DNA of 21,557 bases. It comes from UBA5905 sp964609975 (lineage in GTDB: Bacteria; Bacillota; Clostridia; Oscillospirales; Acutalibacteraceae). The notes below the pieces were generated by a model. It was not told the origin of the DNA and did not search any database. It was given only the letters and a program-made list of their open reading frames with translations. Below, piece by piece: positions 14,186-21,520 of this stretch; positions within the stretch are counted from its first letter, which is position 1, and each line of letters opens with the position of its first letter. A program made the position numbers and the translations under genes. The DNA lies in the NCBI GenBank assembly GCA_964609975.1, contig CAZSTR010000028.1, positions 1 to 21,557 on the forward strand, written 5' to 3'.

Positions 14186-14581
14186 ATGAGCAGAAGAGGC
14201 GCAGAGCTATCGGCGTTCGAGCAATGGGTAAAGCCGGTGCTGATCGGTTTGGCGGTGGGGGTGCTGTGTTGCATCCTCCTGCTGCTGGCGATGGCAGCGA
14301 CGGTGCAGACGGTGGATGTGCCCCGGCGGGTGACGATGCCGTTGGCGGTGTCCGCCGGAGCGCTGGGCGCTTTCTTTGCCGGGCTGACGGCGGCGCGGAT
14401 TTCCCGACGGCGTGGGTTGCTGTTGGGAGCGCTGTGCGGTCTTTTGCTGTTTTTGATGATCCTTGCGGCCGGCTTTGCGCGCTATTCCGGCGTAAGTGGC
14501 GGCTATGCCATGGTGAAAATGGCGGTGCTGATGCTGTGCGGAGCGGCGGGCGGCTTCATCGGGGTCGGAAAACGACATTGA
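14186..14581 (+). CDS. TIGR04086 family membrane protein
   Basis: The 131-residue product has four hydrophobic segments (about 17-38, 52-70, 77-97, 106-127) and is typical of the TIGR04086/DUF3792 family, whose genes commonly lie next to yajC in Clostridia. Identification rests on size, topology, Gly-rich segments (LGAFFAGLTAARISRRRG, GGFIGVGKRH) and this position. GGGGAGG lies 7 bases upstream of the ATG at 14186. The 91-base gap after yajC can form GCGGTGAG / CTCGCCGC but has no T run, so yajC and this gene are probably one transcript that ends at the terminator just downstream. No function is known. Confidence 0.8.
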   Translation: MSRRGAELSAFEQWVKPVLIGLAVGVLCCILLLLAMAATVQTVDVPRRVTMPLAVSAGALGAFFAGLTAARISRRRGLLLGALCGLLLFLMILAAGFARYSGVSGGYAMVKMAVLMLCGAAGGFIGVGKRH

Positions 14582-14587
14582 GACTGG

Positions 14588-14628
14588 CGGGGGCTGTCGT
14601 TGTGGCGACGGCTCCCGTTTTGCTTTTT
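14588..14628 (+). terminator. Terminator after the yajC-TIGR04086 pair
   Basis: CGGGGGCTGTCG (14588-14599) pairs with CGACGGCTCCCG (14606-14617) using two G-U pairs, and the loop is TTGTGG. The tail is TTTTGCTTTTT. It begins seven bases after the stop codon. Confidence 0.88.
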
Positions 14629-14632
14629 CGAG

Positions 14633-14661
14633 GCATATTCTCCGTTCCGGCCGCATACCCT
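14633..14661 (+). promoter_or_regulatory. Sigma-E-type sporulation promoter for the SpoIIM-like gene
   Basis: GCATATT (14633-14639) is followed by exactly 14 bases and CATACCCT (14654-14661). The B. subtilis sigma-E consensus, as I recall it, is KMATATT - N14-15 - CATACAHT, so the -35 box matches fully and the -10 box has one mismatch. It sits immediately after a terminator and about 40 bases before the spoIIM-like start. In B. subtilis spoIIM is a sigma-E gene. Confidence 0.75.
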
Positions 14662-14684
14662 TTCTGTGACAGAAAACAGAAAGG
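14659..14684 (+). promoter_or_regulatory. Inverted repeat overlapping the -10 box and start site of the sigma-E-type promoter
   Basis: CCTTTCTG (14659-14666) and CAGAAAGG (14677-14684) are perfect 8-base arms separated by 10 bases. The left arm overlaps the promoter -10 box and the right arm contains the AAAGG that may be the ribosome binding site. A transcript starting near 14669 would lack the left arm, so this is more likely a DNA operator than an RNA hairpin. Confidence 0.5.
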
Positions 14685-14698
14685 ATGTGCGGTGATTT

Positions 14699-15322
14699 AT
14701 GGCGTGGACAACCGTACGCAGAAAGCGGCGTTGGAGCGAGTTTCGACGGGAAAACCGATGGCTGTTTCCCTTTGCCGGTCTGTTTTTGCTGGGAGCGCTG
14801 GTGGGAACTGTGCTGTTCCTTTCCGCCGACGCCGCGCCGGAAAAATGGAGCGCCCTCTTGCGGGTTTCCGGAATTTCCGGCGGCTTTCGGGCTGGGCTGG
14901 GCGCAATATGGAGTGCCTGCTTTTCCACGGTTTTGTGGCTGGCGGTGCTGTTTTTGCTGGGGCTGTGGTGCTGTGCCGCCCCCTTCGTGCTGTTGGGACC
15001 GCTGGTGCAGGGACTGGGCCTGGGGCTGACGGAAGCCTATTATTATTCCCTCGGCTGGCGCGGTGTTTTAGCGGTGGCGACGGTGATTTTGCCGATTGAG
15101 CTGTTGACGGCGGCAGTGCTGGCGATGGCCGGGGCGGAAAGCCTACGAATGTCAGCCGCCCTGAGCCGACGGCTGTTGCCCGCTTCGGAGAGCAAGACGG
15201 CGGAAAAGGAGCCATCCTTTCGCCTGTATTGTCTGCGCTTTGCGGTGTTTCTAATGGCGGCGGTGGGCGTCGGTCTGCTGGAGGTGCTGTTGCGCACGGT
15301 GTTGGCCGGGGCGTTGCACTAA
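14699..15322 (+). CDS. spoIIM: SpoIIM-like membrane protein (stage II sporulation protein M family)
   Basis: SpoIIM acts with SpoIID and SpoIIP to remodel septal peptidoglycan during engulfment. The 207-residue product has a basic N-terminus (residues 1-22), then membrane segments at about 24-42, 76-96, 118-138 and 180-203. The central block, a Trp/Cys/Ala-rich helix running into LLGPLVQGLGLGLTEAYYYS and GVLAVATVILPIELL, follows the SpoIIM-family pattern of a glycine-rich segment before an 'LP.E' helix. The size fits B. subtilis SpoIIM (about 214). The ribosome binding site is weak: AAAGGA lies 13 bases before the ATG at 14699. The sigma-E-type promoter directly upstream strengthens the assignment. 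SpoIIM-like proteins also occur in non-sporulating bacteria, so function is inferred. Confidence 0.78.
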   Translation: MAWTTVRRKRRWSEFRRENRWLFPFAGLFLLGALVGTVLFLSADAAPEKWSALLRVSGISGGFRAGLGAIWSACFSTVLWLAVLFLLGLWCCAAPFVLLGPLVQGLGLGLTEAYYYSLGWRGVLAVATVILPIELLTAAVLAMAGAESLRMSAALSRRLLPASESKTAEKEPSFRLYCLRFAVFLMAAVGVGLLEVLLRTVLAGALH

Positions 15323-15365
15323 GGTCTGTTGAAAAAGGAAAATCAAACAAAAAGGAGAAACGGAT

Positions 15366-16355
15366 ATGGCGGGATTTTTCGGCTTGTTCGATTATTCGAA
15401 GGAGGGGCCGGGCGTTTCGAAAAACGGCCCGAAGAAGCGCCCCTTTGTGGTCTTTTTTGAAATCTACGGGCGGAAGTTCTGGAGCTTGTTGCAGGCGGGG
15501 CTGTGGTATCTGCTGATGAATCTGCCGCTGGTGACCCGCGGCTGGGCGGAGGTCGGACTGACCTATATCACGCGGGCATATTCGCGGGAAAAGCACGCCT
15601 TCGTGCGGGAGGATTTCCTTGAAACCATCCGCAAAAATCGCGGACAGGCCTTTTGGTGCGGCCTGCTGAATGTGGTTATCACGGCAGTGCTGTTGTTCAA
15701 TATGTCCTATTACACGCTGGGGATGAATCCAGGGCTGTATGCGCTCTTCGGCTTCGACACCGCCGGACTGCAGGCCATGGAACCGGGGCTGCTGGACTAT
15801 CTGGTGATGGCGGTGACCATGGGCGGCTATGTGATTTTCACATGGATGAAATATTACATTCCGTTTCTCGTGGTGACCTTCCGCCTGACCACGAAGCAGG
15901 TATACAAAAACGCCTTTATTTTCGCCACCGCCGGACTCAAGCCCAATCTGCTGATTTCAGTGGTCCTCATCGCCATCTATGCGCTGGCGGTGACGCTGGT
16001 GCTGTTGATTCCGAACACACTGTGTCTGGCGCTGGTGCTGTTGTTCATGCTACTGCTGTTGCCGGCCTTTCGGTCGTTCCTCATCCAGTTTTGCATTTTC
16101 CCGACGGTGCGGCGGCTGATGATCGACCCCTATTATGAGGCCAATCCCCATGCCGACCGCCAGGCGCGGCTGGATTTGAACTTGGATGTGGAGGAGGAAC
16201 CGGAGAAACAACCGGAGGAGCCGGTCTTTTCCGATGAGCGGCCGACTCCAGCAGAGCCGGCGGACATCCCGCGGCAATACAGCGAAACGGAGCTGCGGCG
16301 CTTCAACAGCCGGCGCAACGCCGCCCAAAGCGACGAGGACGACGACACCATCTAA
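15366..16355 (+). CDS. DUF624 (YesL-like) membrane protein with acidic C-terminal tail
   Basis: The 329-residue product starts with a soluble segment, then carries the DUF624 pattern FWSLLQAGLWYLLMNLP followed by a long region around LTYITRAYSREKHAFVREDF and further membrane segments at about 98-118, 145-165, 190-215 and 218-240. A soluble tail of about 60 residues follows, rich in Glu, Pro and Asp and ending DEDDDTI. DUF624 proteins are often near carbohydrate transport genes and their function is unknown. AAGGAG lies 8 bases upstream of the ATG at 15366. The gap to the SpoIIM-like gene is 43 bases without a terminator, and rmuC follows by 27 bases, so all three may be cotranscribed. Confidence 0.82.
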   Translation: MAGFFGLFDYSKEGPGVSKNGPKKRPFVVFFEIYGRKFWSLLQAGLWYLLMNLPLVTRGWAEVGLTYITRAYSREKHAFVREDFLETIRKNRGQAFWCGLLNVVITAVLLFNMSYYTLGMNPGLYALFGFDTAGLQAMEPGLLDYLVMAVTMGGYVIFTWMKYYIPFLVVTFRLTTKQVYKNAFIFATAGLKPNLLISVVLIAIYALAVTLVLLIPNTLCLALVLLFMLLLLPAFRSFLIQFCIFPTVRRLMIDPYYEANPHADRQARLDLNLDVEEEPEKQPEEPVFSDERPTPAEPADIPRQYSETELRRFNSRRNAAQSDEDDDTI

Positions 16356-16382
16356 GGGAGCGGCTTGCAGGAGGAAATAAAA

Positions 16383-17627
16383 ATGGACTATGTTTTATTG
16401 GCGCTGTGCGTGGTCGTTATCGTGCTTTTGGCGGTGACCATCGGCCAGCTGGCGGCGGTGCGCCGCACCCAGAAAAACTCGGCGGAGCGGGACGCGGCGG
16501 AGCGACTGGAGGGACGACTGGACCGAATGCAGGCGGAGTTGACCGCCGAGCTGAGAGCCGGCCGGCAGGAAAGCAGTCAAACCGTGCGGGAGAGCGTCCA
16601 GGGGCTGAGTCAAATGCTGCTCACCGAGCAAAGAGACGGACGACGGGAGATGGCGGAAAGCCTGGAGAACATCCGCCGCTCCATGACCGGCCAGTTGGAC
16701 GGAATTCGCCAGGAAAACACCCACCAGCTGGAGCAAATGCGCCAGACGGTGGACGAAAAGCTGCAAAAAACTCTCAACGATCGCATCAGCCAATCCTTCC
16801 AGCTGGTGAACCAGCGGCTGGAGCAGGTGTATCAAAGCCTGGGCGAAATGAAAAATCTGGCCAACGATGTGGGAAGCCTCCAGCGGGTGCTGACCAATGT
16901 AAAAACCCGCGGCGTACTGGGTGAAATGCAGCTCGGCTCGATTTTGGAGCAAATTCTGGCCCCAGAGCAATATGAGGCGAATGTGAAAACCCGTCCGGGA
17001 AGCACAAACTATGTGGAATATGCAGTGAAGCTCCCCGGAGACGGCAACGGTACGGTGTGGCTTCCCATCGACGCAAAATTTCCGGCGGATGCCTATAACC
17101 AGCTACTGGAGGCCTCCGAGAGCGGCGACCCGGAGCGGGTGAAACTGGCCGGCTCTGTGCTGGAACAGCGGGTGCGCTCCTTCGCACGAGATATCCGGGA
17201 TAAATACATTGCGCCGCCCTATACCACCGACTTCGGCATCATGTTTTTGCCCACTGAGGGGCTGTATGCCGAGGTGGTGAAGCGGGGCATGGTGGAAACC
17301 CTCCAGCGGGACTTCCGCGTGAACATCGCCGGCCCTACCACCATGGCGGCGTTGCTCAACAGCCTGCAAATGGGCTTCCGCACGCTGGCCATTCAAAAGC
17401 GCTCCGGCGAGGTCTGGAAGGTGCTGGGTGCGGTGAAAACCGAGTTCGAACGCTTCGGCGGGGTCATCCAGTCCGCCCAACAGCGGCTGGAGCAGGCCAA
17501 TTCGGAACTGGACAAGCTTGTGGGCGTGCGCACTCGCCAAATTCAGCGCAAGCTGGACAAGGTCACCCGCCTGTCGGCTGAGGAAGCCACAGCGGTGCTG
17601 GAGGAAAATTTCTCGGAGGACGAATGA
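16383..17627 (+). CDS. rmuC: RmuC family DNA recombination protein
   Basis: RmuC proteins limit inversions at short repeats and resemble nucleases; the activity is not firmly shown. The 414-residue product has an N-terminal membrane segment (about 3-24), a long coiled coil (about 35-165) and the RmuC domain from about residue 175: VLTNVKTRGVLGEMQLGSIL, then YVEYAVKLPG, WLPIDAKFPADAYNQLLEA, and ASxxxFGIMFLP-type sequence (FGIMFLPTEGLYAEVV). The PIDAKFP stretch with Asp and Lys is the nuclease-like core. The ATG at 16383 has AGGAGG 8 bases upstream; an earlier in-frame TTG at 16365 would swallow that site. No terminator with a T run follows. Confidence 0.94.
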   Translation: MDYVLLALCVVVIVLLAVTIGQLAAVRRTQKNSAERDAAERLEGRLDRMQAELTAELRAGRQESSQTVRESVQGLSQMLLTEQRDGRREMAESLENIRRSMTGQLDGIRQENTHQLEQMRQTVDEKLQKTLNDRISQSFQLVNQRLEQVYQSLGEMKNLANDVGSLQRVLTNVKTRGVLGEMQLGSILEQILAPEQYEANVKTRPGSTNYVEYAVKLPGDGNGTVWLPIDAKFPADAYNQLLEASESGDPERVKLAGSVLEQRVRSFARDIRDKYIAPPYTTDFGIMFLPTEGLYAEVVKRGMVETLQRDFRVNIAGPTTMAALLNSLQMGFRTLAIQKRSGEVWKVLGAVKTEFERFGGVIQSAQQRLEQANSELDKLVGVRTRQIQRKLDKVTRLSAEEATAVLEENFSEDE

Positions 17628-17644
17628 TTGGGCTTGCCCCGCAG

Positions 17645-17674
17645 GCATAAATTTCCCCTGCGGTCACTATGATA
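17645..17674 (+). promoter_or_regulatory. Sigma-G-type promoter match before the polysaccharide deacetylase gene
   Basis: GCATA (17645-17649), then exactly 18 bases, then TATGATA (17668-17674). The B. subtilis sigma-G consensus as I recall it is GMATR - N18 - CATNMTA, so only the first -10 base differs. Two inverted repeats overlap: CCGCAGG / CCTGCGG (17639-17663), and GTCAC / GTGAC (17663-17667 and 17679-17683) flanking the -10 box. No good SigA promoter is visible in this gap. Confidence 0.6.
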
Positions 17675-17721
17675 TACCGTGACAGAGCACAAAAAACTGT
17701 GCGAAGGGAGAGAAAAGCACG

Positions 17722-18624
17722 GTGTATTGGATTTTTTCCTGGAAGCGATGGCGGCCGGTGATGCTGGGTGCGGTGGCGACGGCCATTGTTGCGACGGGGC
17801 TGTTCGCCGAGCTGGCTGTCCCGCAGCAGTCGATGTCGGCGAACGCCGAGCCGGCGGTGCGGTTGCCGGTTTTGATGTATCATGGGGTGCTGCCCCAGCC
17901 GGAGCGCCAGGGGCAATATGTGGTATCCCCCGCGTTGCTGGAGGCAGATTTGCGCTGGTTGCAGGAAAACGGCTATGAAACGGTGGTGATGCAGCAACTC
18001 ATCGACTATGTTCTGGGAGAGGGAACCCTGCCGGAGAAGCCGGTGCTGCTCACCTTCGACGACGGCTATTATAACAACTATTTGTACGCCTATCCCCTGC
18101 TGAAGCAATACAGCATGAAGGCGGTGATTTCGCCGGTGGTCTCCTGGTCGGAGAAATTTTCCCGCGAGGACGCCGACCATGAGGCTTATTCCCATATCAC
18201 CTGGGATGAAATGCGGGAGATGGTGAACAGCGGCGCGGTGGAAATTCAAAACCACAGCTACGATATGCACTATTGCACAGCCGGAAAGCGCAAGGGAATT
18301 TTGAAGCAGGCAAGCGAAACTGCCGCCGGCTATCGCACAACCCTGCGGGCAGATCTGGAGCGGGCACAGCAGGTGCTGGAGCAGGAGCTTGGCCGCGCGC
18401 CCACCACCTTCACCTATCCCTATGGCGCTATGTGCGCCGAGGCAGAGACTGTGATTCGGGAGCTGGGCTTTCGCGCCACCCTCAGCTGTGAAAGCCGCAT
18501 CAATTTCATCACAAAATCCCCCAACTGCCTGATGGCGTTGGGGCGGTATCTGCGCCCGGCGGGGATGTCCACCGCCGCATTTATGAAAAAGCTGGAGGAC
18601 GCCATAGCAAGGGCGGCCGGATGA
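17722..18624 (+). CDS. Membrane-anchored polysaccharide deacetylase (NodB domain)
   Basis: The 300-residue product has an N-terminal membrane anchor or uncleaved signal (about 11-31) and an outside NodB-homology domain. Catalytic motifs are visible: LPVLMYHGVLP near 49-59, TFDDGYYNN with Asp113/Asp114 (general base and metal ligand), HSYDMH with metal ligands His178 and His183, and TYPYGAMC near 232-239. This is the metal-dependent carbohydrate esterase 4 type that removes acetyl groups from peptidoglycan or other polysaccharides. The start is GTG at 17722, with AGGGAG 11 bases upstream. DUF896 follows by 13 bases. The sigma-G-type promoter suggests a forespore role such as cortex modification, but it lacks a clear PdaA-specific signature, so the substrate is open. 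Confidence 0.9.
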   Translation: MYWIFSWKRWRPVMLGAVATAIVATGLFAELAVPQQSMSANAEPAVRLPVLMYHGVLPQPERQGQYVVSPALLEADLRWLQENGYETVVMQQLIDYVLGEGTLPEKPVLLTFDDGYYNNYLYAYPLLKQYSMKAVISPVVSWSEKFSREDADHEAYSHITWDEMREMVNSGAVEIQNHSYDMHYCTAGKRKGILKQASETAAGYRTTLRADLERAQQVLEQELGRAPTTFTYPYGAMCAEAETVIRELGFRATLSCESRINFITKSPNCLMALGRYLRPAGMSTAAFMKKLEDAIARAAG

Positions 18625-18637
18625 AAAGGAGAAGCAC

Positions 18638-18853
18638 ATGGAACAGAAGGATTTGGATCGCATCAACGAGCTGGCCCGATTGAGCCGGGAGCGGACGCTG
18701 ACCGACGCGGAGAGAGCGGAGCAGACACAGCTGCGCACCGATTATCTGGCGGCCTTTCGCCGCAATTTAATGGCGCGGCTGGACGACGCCGAATGGGTGG
18801 ACGAACAGGGAAATCGCACCCCCTTGCGCCGCAAGGATACAGACAAAGGCTGA
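18638..18853 (+). CDS. DUF896 (YnzC family) small protein
   Basis: The 71-residue product matches the DUF896 family: a helical hairpin with INELARLSRERTLTDAERAE at residues 8-27 and QLRTDYLAAFRRNL at 31-44, then a C-terminal tail with a basic patch. The family's B. subtilis member YnzC is a small helical protein, often SOS-regulated, without a settled role. AAAAGGAG lies 7 bases upstream of the ATG at 18638, and 13 bases separate it from the deacetylase, so they share a transcript. A strong terminator follows. Confidence 0.9.
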   Translation: MEQKDLDRINELARLSRERTLTDAERAEQTQLRTDYLAAFRRNLMARLDDAEWVDEQGNRTPLRRKDTDKG

Positions 18854-18877
18854 AAATTTCTCCCCGGTGTGGAATCG

Positions 18878-18909
18878 AAGCGGAAAACGGTGTGTTTTCC
18901 GCTTTTTTT
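18878..18909 (+). terminator. Strong terminator after the DUF896 gene
   Basis: AGCGGAAAAC pairs perfectly with GTTTTCCGCT around GGTGT, followed by a run of seven T (18903-18909). It closes the deacetylase-DUF896 transcript. Confidence 0.93.
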
Positions 18910-18932
18910 GCGACTTTTTTTATCGGAAGGCC

Positions 18933-18961
18933 TTGCTATTTTGGGTGGGTTCTGCTACAAT
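18933..18961 (+). promoter_or_regulatory. SigA-type promoter for the alpha-galactosidase
   Basis: TTGCTA (18933-18938) and TACAAT (18956-18961) are 17 bases apart. The short leader holds a GACCC-CACC-GGGTC hairpin (18971-18984) at the expected transcript start, which could be an operator or a stabilising 5' hairpin. Confidence 0.75.
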
Positions 18962-19010
18962 GGTGAGCAAGACCCCACCGGGTCAGAGGAGCAAAAAGGA
19001 GTTGTGAAAA

Positions 19011-21194
19011 ATGGCCATTATTGTTTCGCCGGAGGGAAAAAGCTTTCGGCTGGAAACGGAAAACACGGTATATGCGTTCCGCGTAATCAACGGGCGCTAT
19101 CTGAAGCATGATTATTACGGTGAAAAGAAAGATTTCACCGTTTCGGAAATTCATCCTGTATCCTTCTCCCCCTATGTGATTGGCGAGGAGCGTTGGGTTT
19201 CCCTCAACGATGAGCTGGCGGAATTTTCCTTCTTCGGCGGCGGTGATTTCCGCAACACCGCCCTGCGTCTGCAAGGGAAAAACGGCGATTGCTGCACCTC
19301 CTTCTTCTATACGGGCTATCAGCTGGACAAGGGCCGCGCGGCAATCCCCGGTCTGCCCTGCGCCCGCCCCAGCGCCGAGAGCGAAACGCTGGCGGTGACG
19401 CTGGAGGATGACCTCAACGGCTGTCGCCTGACGCTGTATTATACGGTTTATCCGGAATATGATGTGATCACCCGCTATTTCCGTTTGGAAAACAACGGAA
19501 CGGATGCGGTGCGGCTGGAAAAGGCCATGTGCCTCCAGCTGGATTTGCCCGGCCACGATTTTGAGCTGTTGACTCTGCCGGGAAGCTATCCCTTCGAGCG
19601 GAGCGTTCAGCGCCAGCCCCTGTTCCAGGGGAATGTACAGGTGGCCAGCCGTCGGGGCATGATCGGCCACCAGCAGAATCCCTTCATCGCGTTGCTGGAA
19701 ACCGGCGCCGGTGAAGAAAACGGACTGGTATACGGCTTCAACCTGGTATACAGCGGAAGCTTTTTGGATGAAATCGGCGTGGACGAAAAGGGAAACACCC
19801 GCGTCACCCTCGGCCTGGGAGACGAGTGCTTCCGCTGGCTGCTGGAGCCGGGCGAGAGCTTTTCCTCCCCCGAAGCGCTGTCCCTCTGCTCCCCCTTCGG
19901 CCTTGGATATATGTCCCGCCGGATGCACGCCTTCGTGCGGGAGATGCTGGCGCCGGCGGAGCTGGCGCCCCATCGGCCGGTGGTGCTGAACACCTGGGAG
20001 GCCTGCTATTTCGACATCGACCAGGATCGTCTGGTGACGATGGCCGCCGAGGCGAAGAAATACGGCATGGACACCCTGGTGATGGACGACGGCTGGTTCG
20101 GCGAGCGCCACGCGGACAACGCGGGACTCGGCGACTGGGTAGAAAACAAGCGGAAATTCCCCGACGGACTGGCGGCCTTTGGACGCCGGGTCGTGGAAAC
20201 GGGCATGAATTTCGGCATTTGGATTGAGCCGGAGATGGTAAACCCGGATAGCGACCTGTATCGGGCCCATCCGGATTGGTGTCTGAAGGCAGTGGGTCGA
20301 GACGCTTCCCTGTCACGCGGTCAGCTGGTGCTGGATTTCTGCAATCCGGCGGTGCTGGACTATCTGAAAGCCTCCTTTGCCACCGTATTCGAGGGCGTGC
20401 CCTTGTCCTATATCAAATGGGACTGCAACCGCAACCTGTCGGAGGTTGGCTCTTCCTATCTGCCGAAGGAACGCCAGACGGAGGCCGCCTATCGCTATCA
20501 GCTGGGCGTTTATGAGCTGTTCCGCTGGTTCCGGGAGACCTATCCCGATGTGATGATCGAAAATTGCTCCGGCGGCGGCGGACGCTATGATTTGGCGATG
20601 ATGACCTTCTCCCACCAGATTTGGACCAGCGACAACACGAAGGCCGCCAGCCGCACCCGGATTCAATATGGCACCTCCGTTGCCTATCCCATCAGCCAGA
20701 TGTCCTGCCATGTGTCCGACCCGACCCACGACGAGGCTGTGATGCGTAGCCTGGAGATGAAATTCAACGTGGCCGTGGGCGGCGTGCTGGGCTATGAGCT
20801 GCATATTGTGAATGTGGCCGACCCGGTGAAGGAGGAAATCGCCCGCCAGATTGAGAAATATCACCAGCTGGAGGATTTGATCAAATACGGCGATTTGTAC
20901 CGGTTGATTTCGCCTTTCGAGGATGCGGATGGCGTCTCCGCCTATTATTTCACGGGTTCTTCGTCCATGAACGAAGAACCCGGCCAGCGGATTTATCTCT
21001 CCTTCCTGCAAAACGCGGCGGCCGCCACTGCCCGCGAATGTGTCCTGAAAATCGGCGTGGCGGACGAGGACGCCCGCTATCGGGAGCGTTTCAGCGGCGA
21101 GGAGATTTCCGGCGCCCAGTTGCGGGCGGGTTATACGGTATCCACCACCACCACCCCGGAGAACAGCCACATTTGGCTTTTCGAAAAGGTTTAA
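19011..21194 (+). CDS. Alpha-galactosidase, glycoside hydrolase family 36
   Basis: GH36 alpha-galactosidases remove alpha-1,6-galactose from raffinose-type sugars and galactomannan fragments. The 727-residue product has the family order: an N-terminal beta domain (about 1-330), the catalytic barrel from about 335 (VVLNTWEACYFDID, VMDDGWFGERH, FGIWIEPEMVNPDSDL), nucleophile Asp471 in YIKWDCNRNL, the ENCSGGGGRYD loop, and acid/base Asp541 in QIWTSDN, then a C-terminal beta domain. The length and residue spacing fit the bacterial tetrameric group. No signal peptide is present, so it acts inside the cell on imported sugar. AAAAAGGAG lies about 9 bases upstream of the ATG at 19011. It has its own promoter and terminator; no sugar transporter or regulator is adjacent. 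Confidence 0.97.
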   Translation: MAIIVSPEGKSFRLETENTVYAFRVINGRYLKHDYYGEKKDFTVSEIHPVSFSPYVIGEERWVSLNDELAEFSFFGGGDFRNTALRLQGKNGDCCTSFFYTGYQLDKGRAAIPGLPCARPSAESETLAVTLEDDLNGCRLTLYYTVYPEYDVITRYFRLENNGTDAVRLEKAMCLQLDLPGHDFELLTLPGSYPFERSVQRQPLFQGNVQVASRRGMIGHQQNPFIALLETGAGEENGLVYGFNLVYSGSFLDEIGVDEKGNTRVTLGLGDECFRWLLEPGESFSSPEALSLCSPFGLGYMSRRMHAFVREMLAPAELAPHRPVVLNTWEACYFDIDQDRLVTMAAEAKKYGMDTLVMDDGWFGERHADNAGLGDWVENKRKFPDGLAAFGRRVVETGMNFGIWIEPEMVNPDSDLYRAHPDWCLKAVGRDASLSRGQLVLDFCNPAVLDYLKASFATVFEGVPLSYIKWDCNRNLSEVGSSYLPKERQTEAAYRYQLGVYELFRWFRETYPDVMIENCSGGGGRYDLAMMTFSHQIWTSDNTKAASRTRIQYGTSVAYPISQMSCHVSDPTHDEAVMRSLEMKFNVAVGGVLGYELHIVNVADPVKEEIARQIEKYHQLEDLIKYGDLYRLISPFEDADGVSAYYFTGSSSMNEEPGQRIYLSFLQNAAAATARECVLKIGVADEDARYRERFSGEEISGAQLRAGYTVSTTTTPENSHIWLFEKV

Positions 21195-21246
21195 GCGAAA
21201 AAGCGAAAAGCGTTTCGTATGCCACAGCATTTTTCACAAAAAGCAA

Positions 21247-21293
21247 AGCCATCCCAACGGTTATTCGACCGCCGGGATGGCTGGTTCTTTTTT
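21247..21293 (+). terminator. Terminator after the alpha-galactosidase gene
   Basis: AGCCATCCC (21247-21255) pairs with GGGATGGCT (21274-21282), with further pairing in the loop (CGG / CCG), and a GGTTCTTTTTT tail. It lies about 50 bases past the stop codon. Confidence 0.88.
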
Positions 21294-21325
21294 GGGGGGA
21301 GACTGTTGTGCGGAGCCCCGCCAGG

Positions 21326-21349
21326 CTCCCCTTAGCGCCATAAGGGGAG
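21326..21349. other. GC-rich hairpin in the gene-free stretch 21195-21520
   Basis: CTCCCCTTA (21326-21334) and TAAGGGGAG (21341-21349) are perfect 9-base arms around GCGCCA, with no T run, so it is not a standard terminator. The GGGGAG at 21296-21301 could pair instead with CTCCCC at 21326-21331. The rest of the stretch holds the alpha-galactosidase terminator, a 12-base palindrome CACAAATTTGTG (21367-21378) and an A+T-rich segment from about 21395 on with the promoter of the last gene. No coding region is supported here. Confidence 0.5.
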
Positions 21350-21462
21350 GCTATTCGAAACTCCTGCACAAATTTGTGTCTGTGCAAAACATTTTCTATC
21401 CCTTTTTGTCTCATATCTATTGTAACCTTATAATAGGTCGAACTATTAGTAGCATAAATAAC

Positions 21463-21491
21463 TTGTTTTAAATTACATATTCTGCTATAAT
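21463..21491 (+). promoter_or_regulatory. SigA-type promoter for the last, partial gene
   Basis: TTGTTT (21463-21468) and TATAAT (21486-21491) are 17 bases apart in an A+T-rich stretch. Transcription would start near 21498, about 23 bases before the start codon. Confidence 0.75.
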
Positions 21492-21520
21492 GAAATAGAA
21501 TGATTTTTTGGAGGCCAATT

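Noticed and set aside
14152..15099. 315-codon plus-strand frame over TIGR04086 and spoIIM
   Set aside because: It crosses a terminator and a promoter and is out of frame with two membrane proteins that have better starts.
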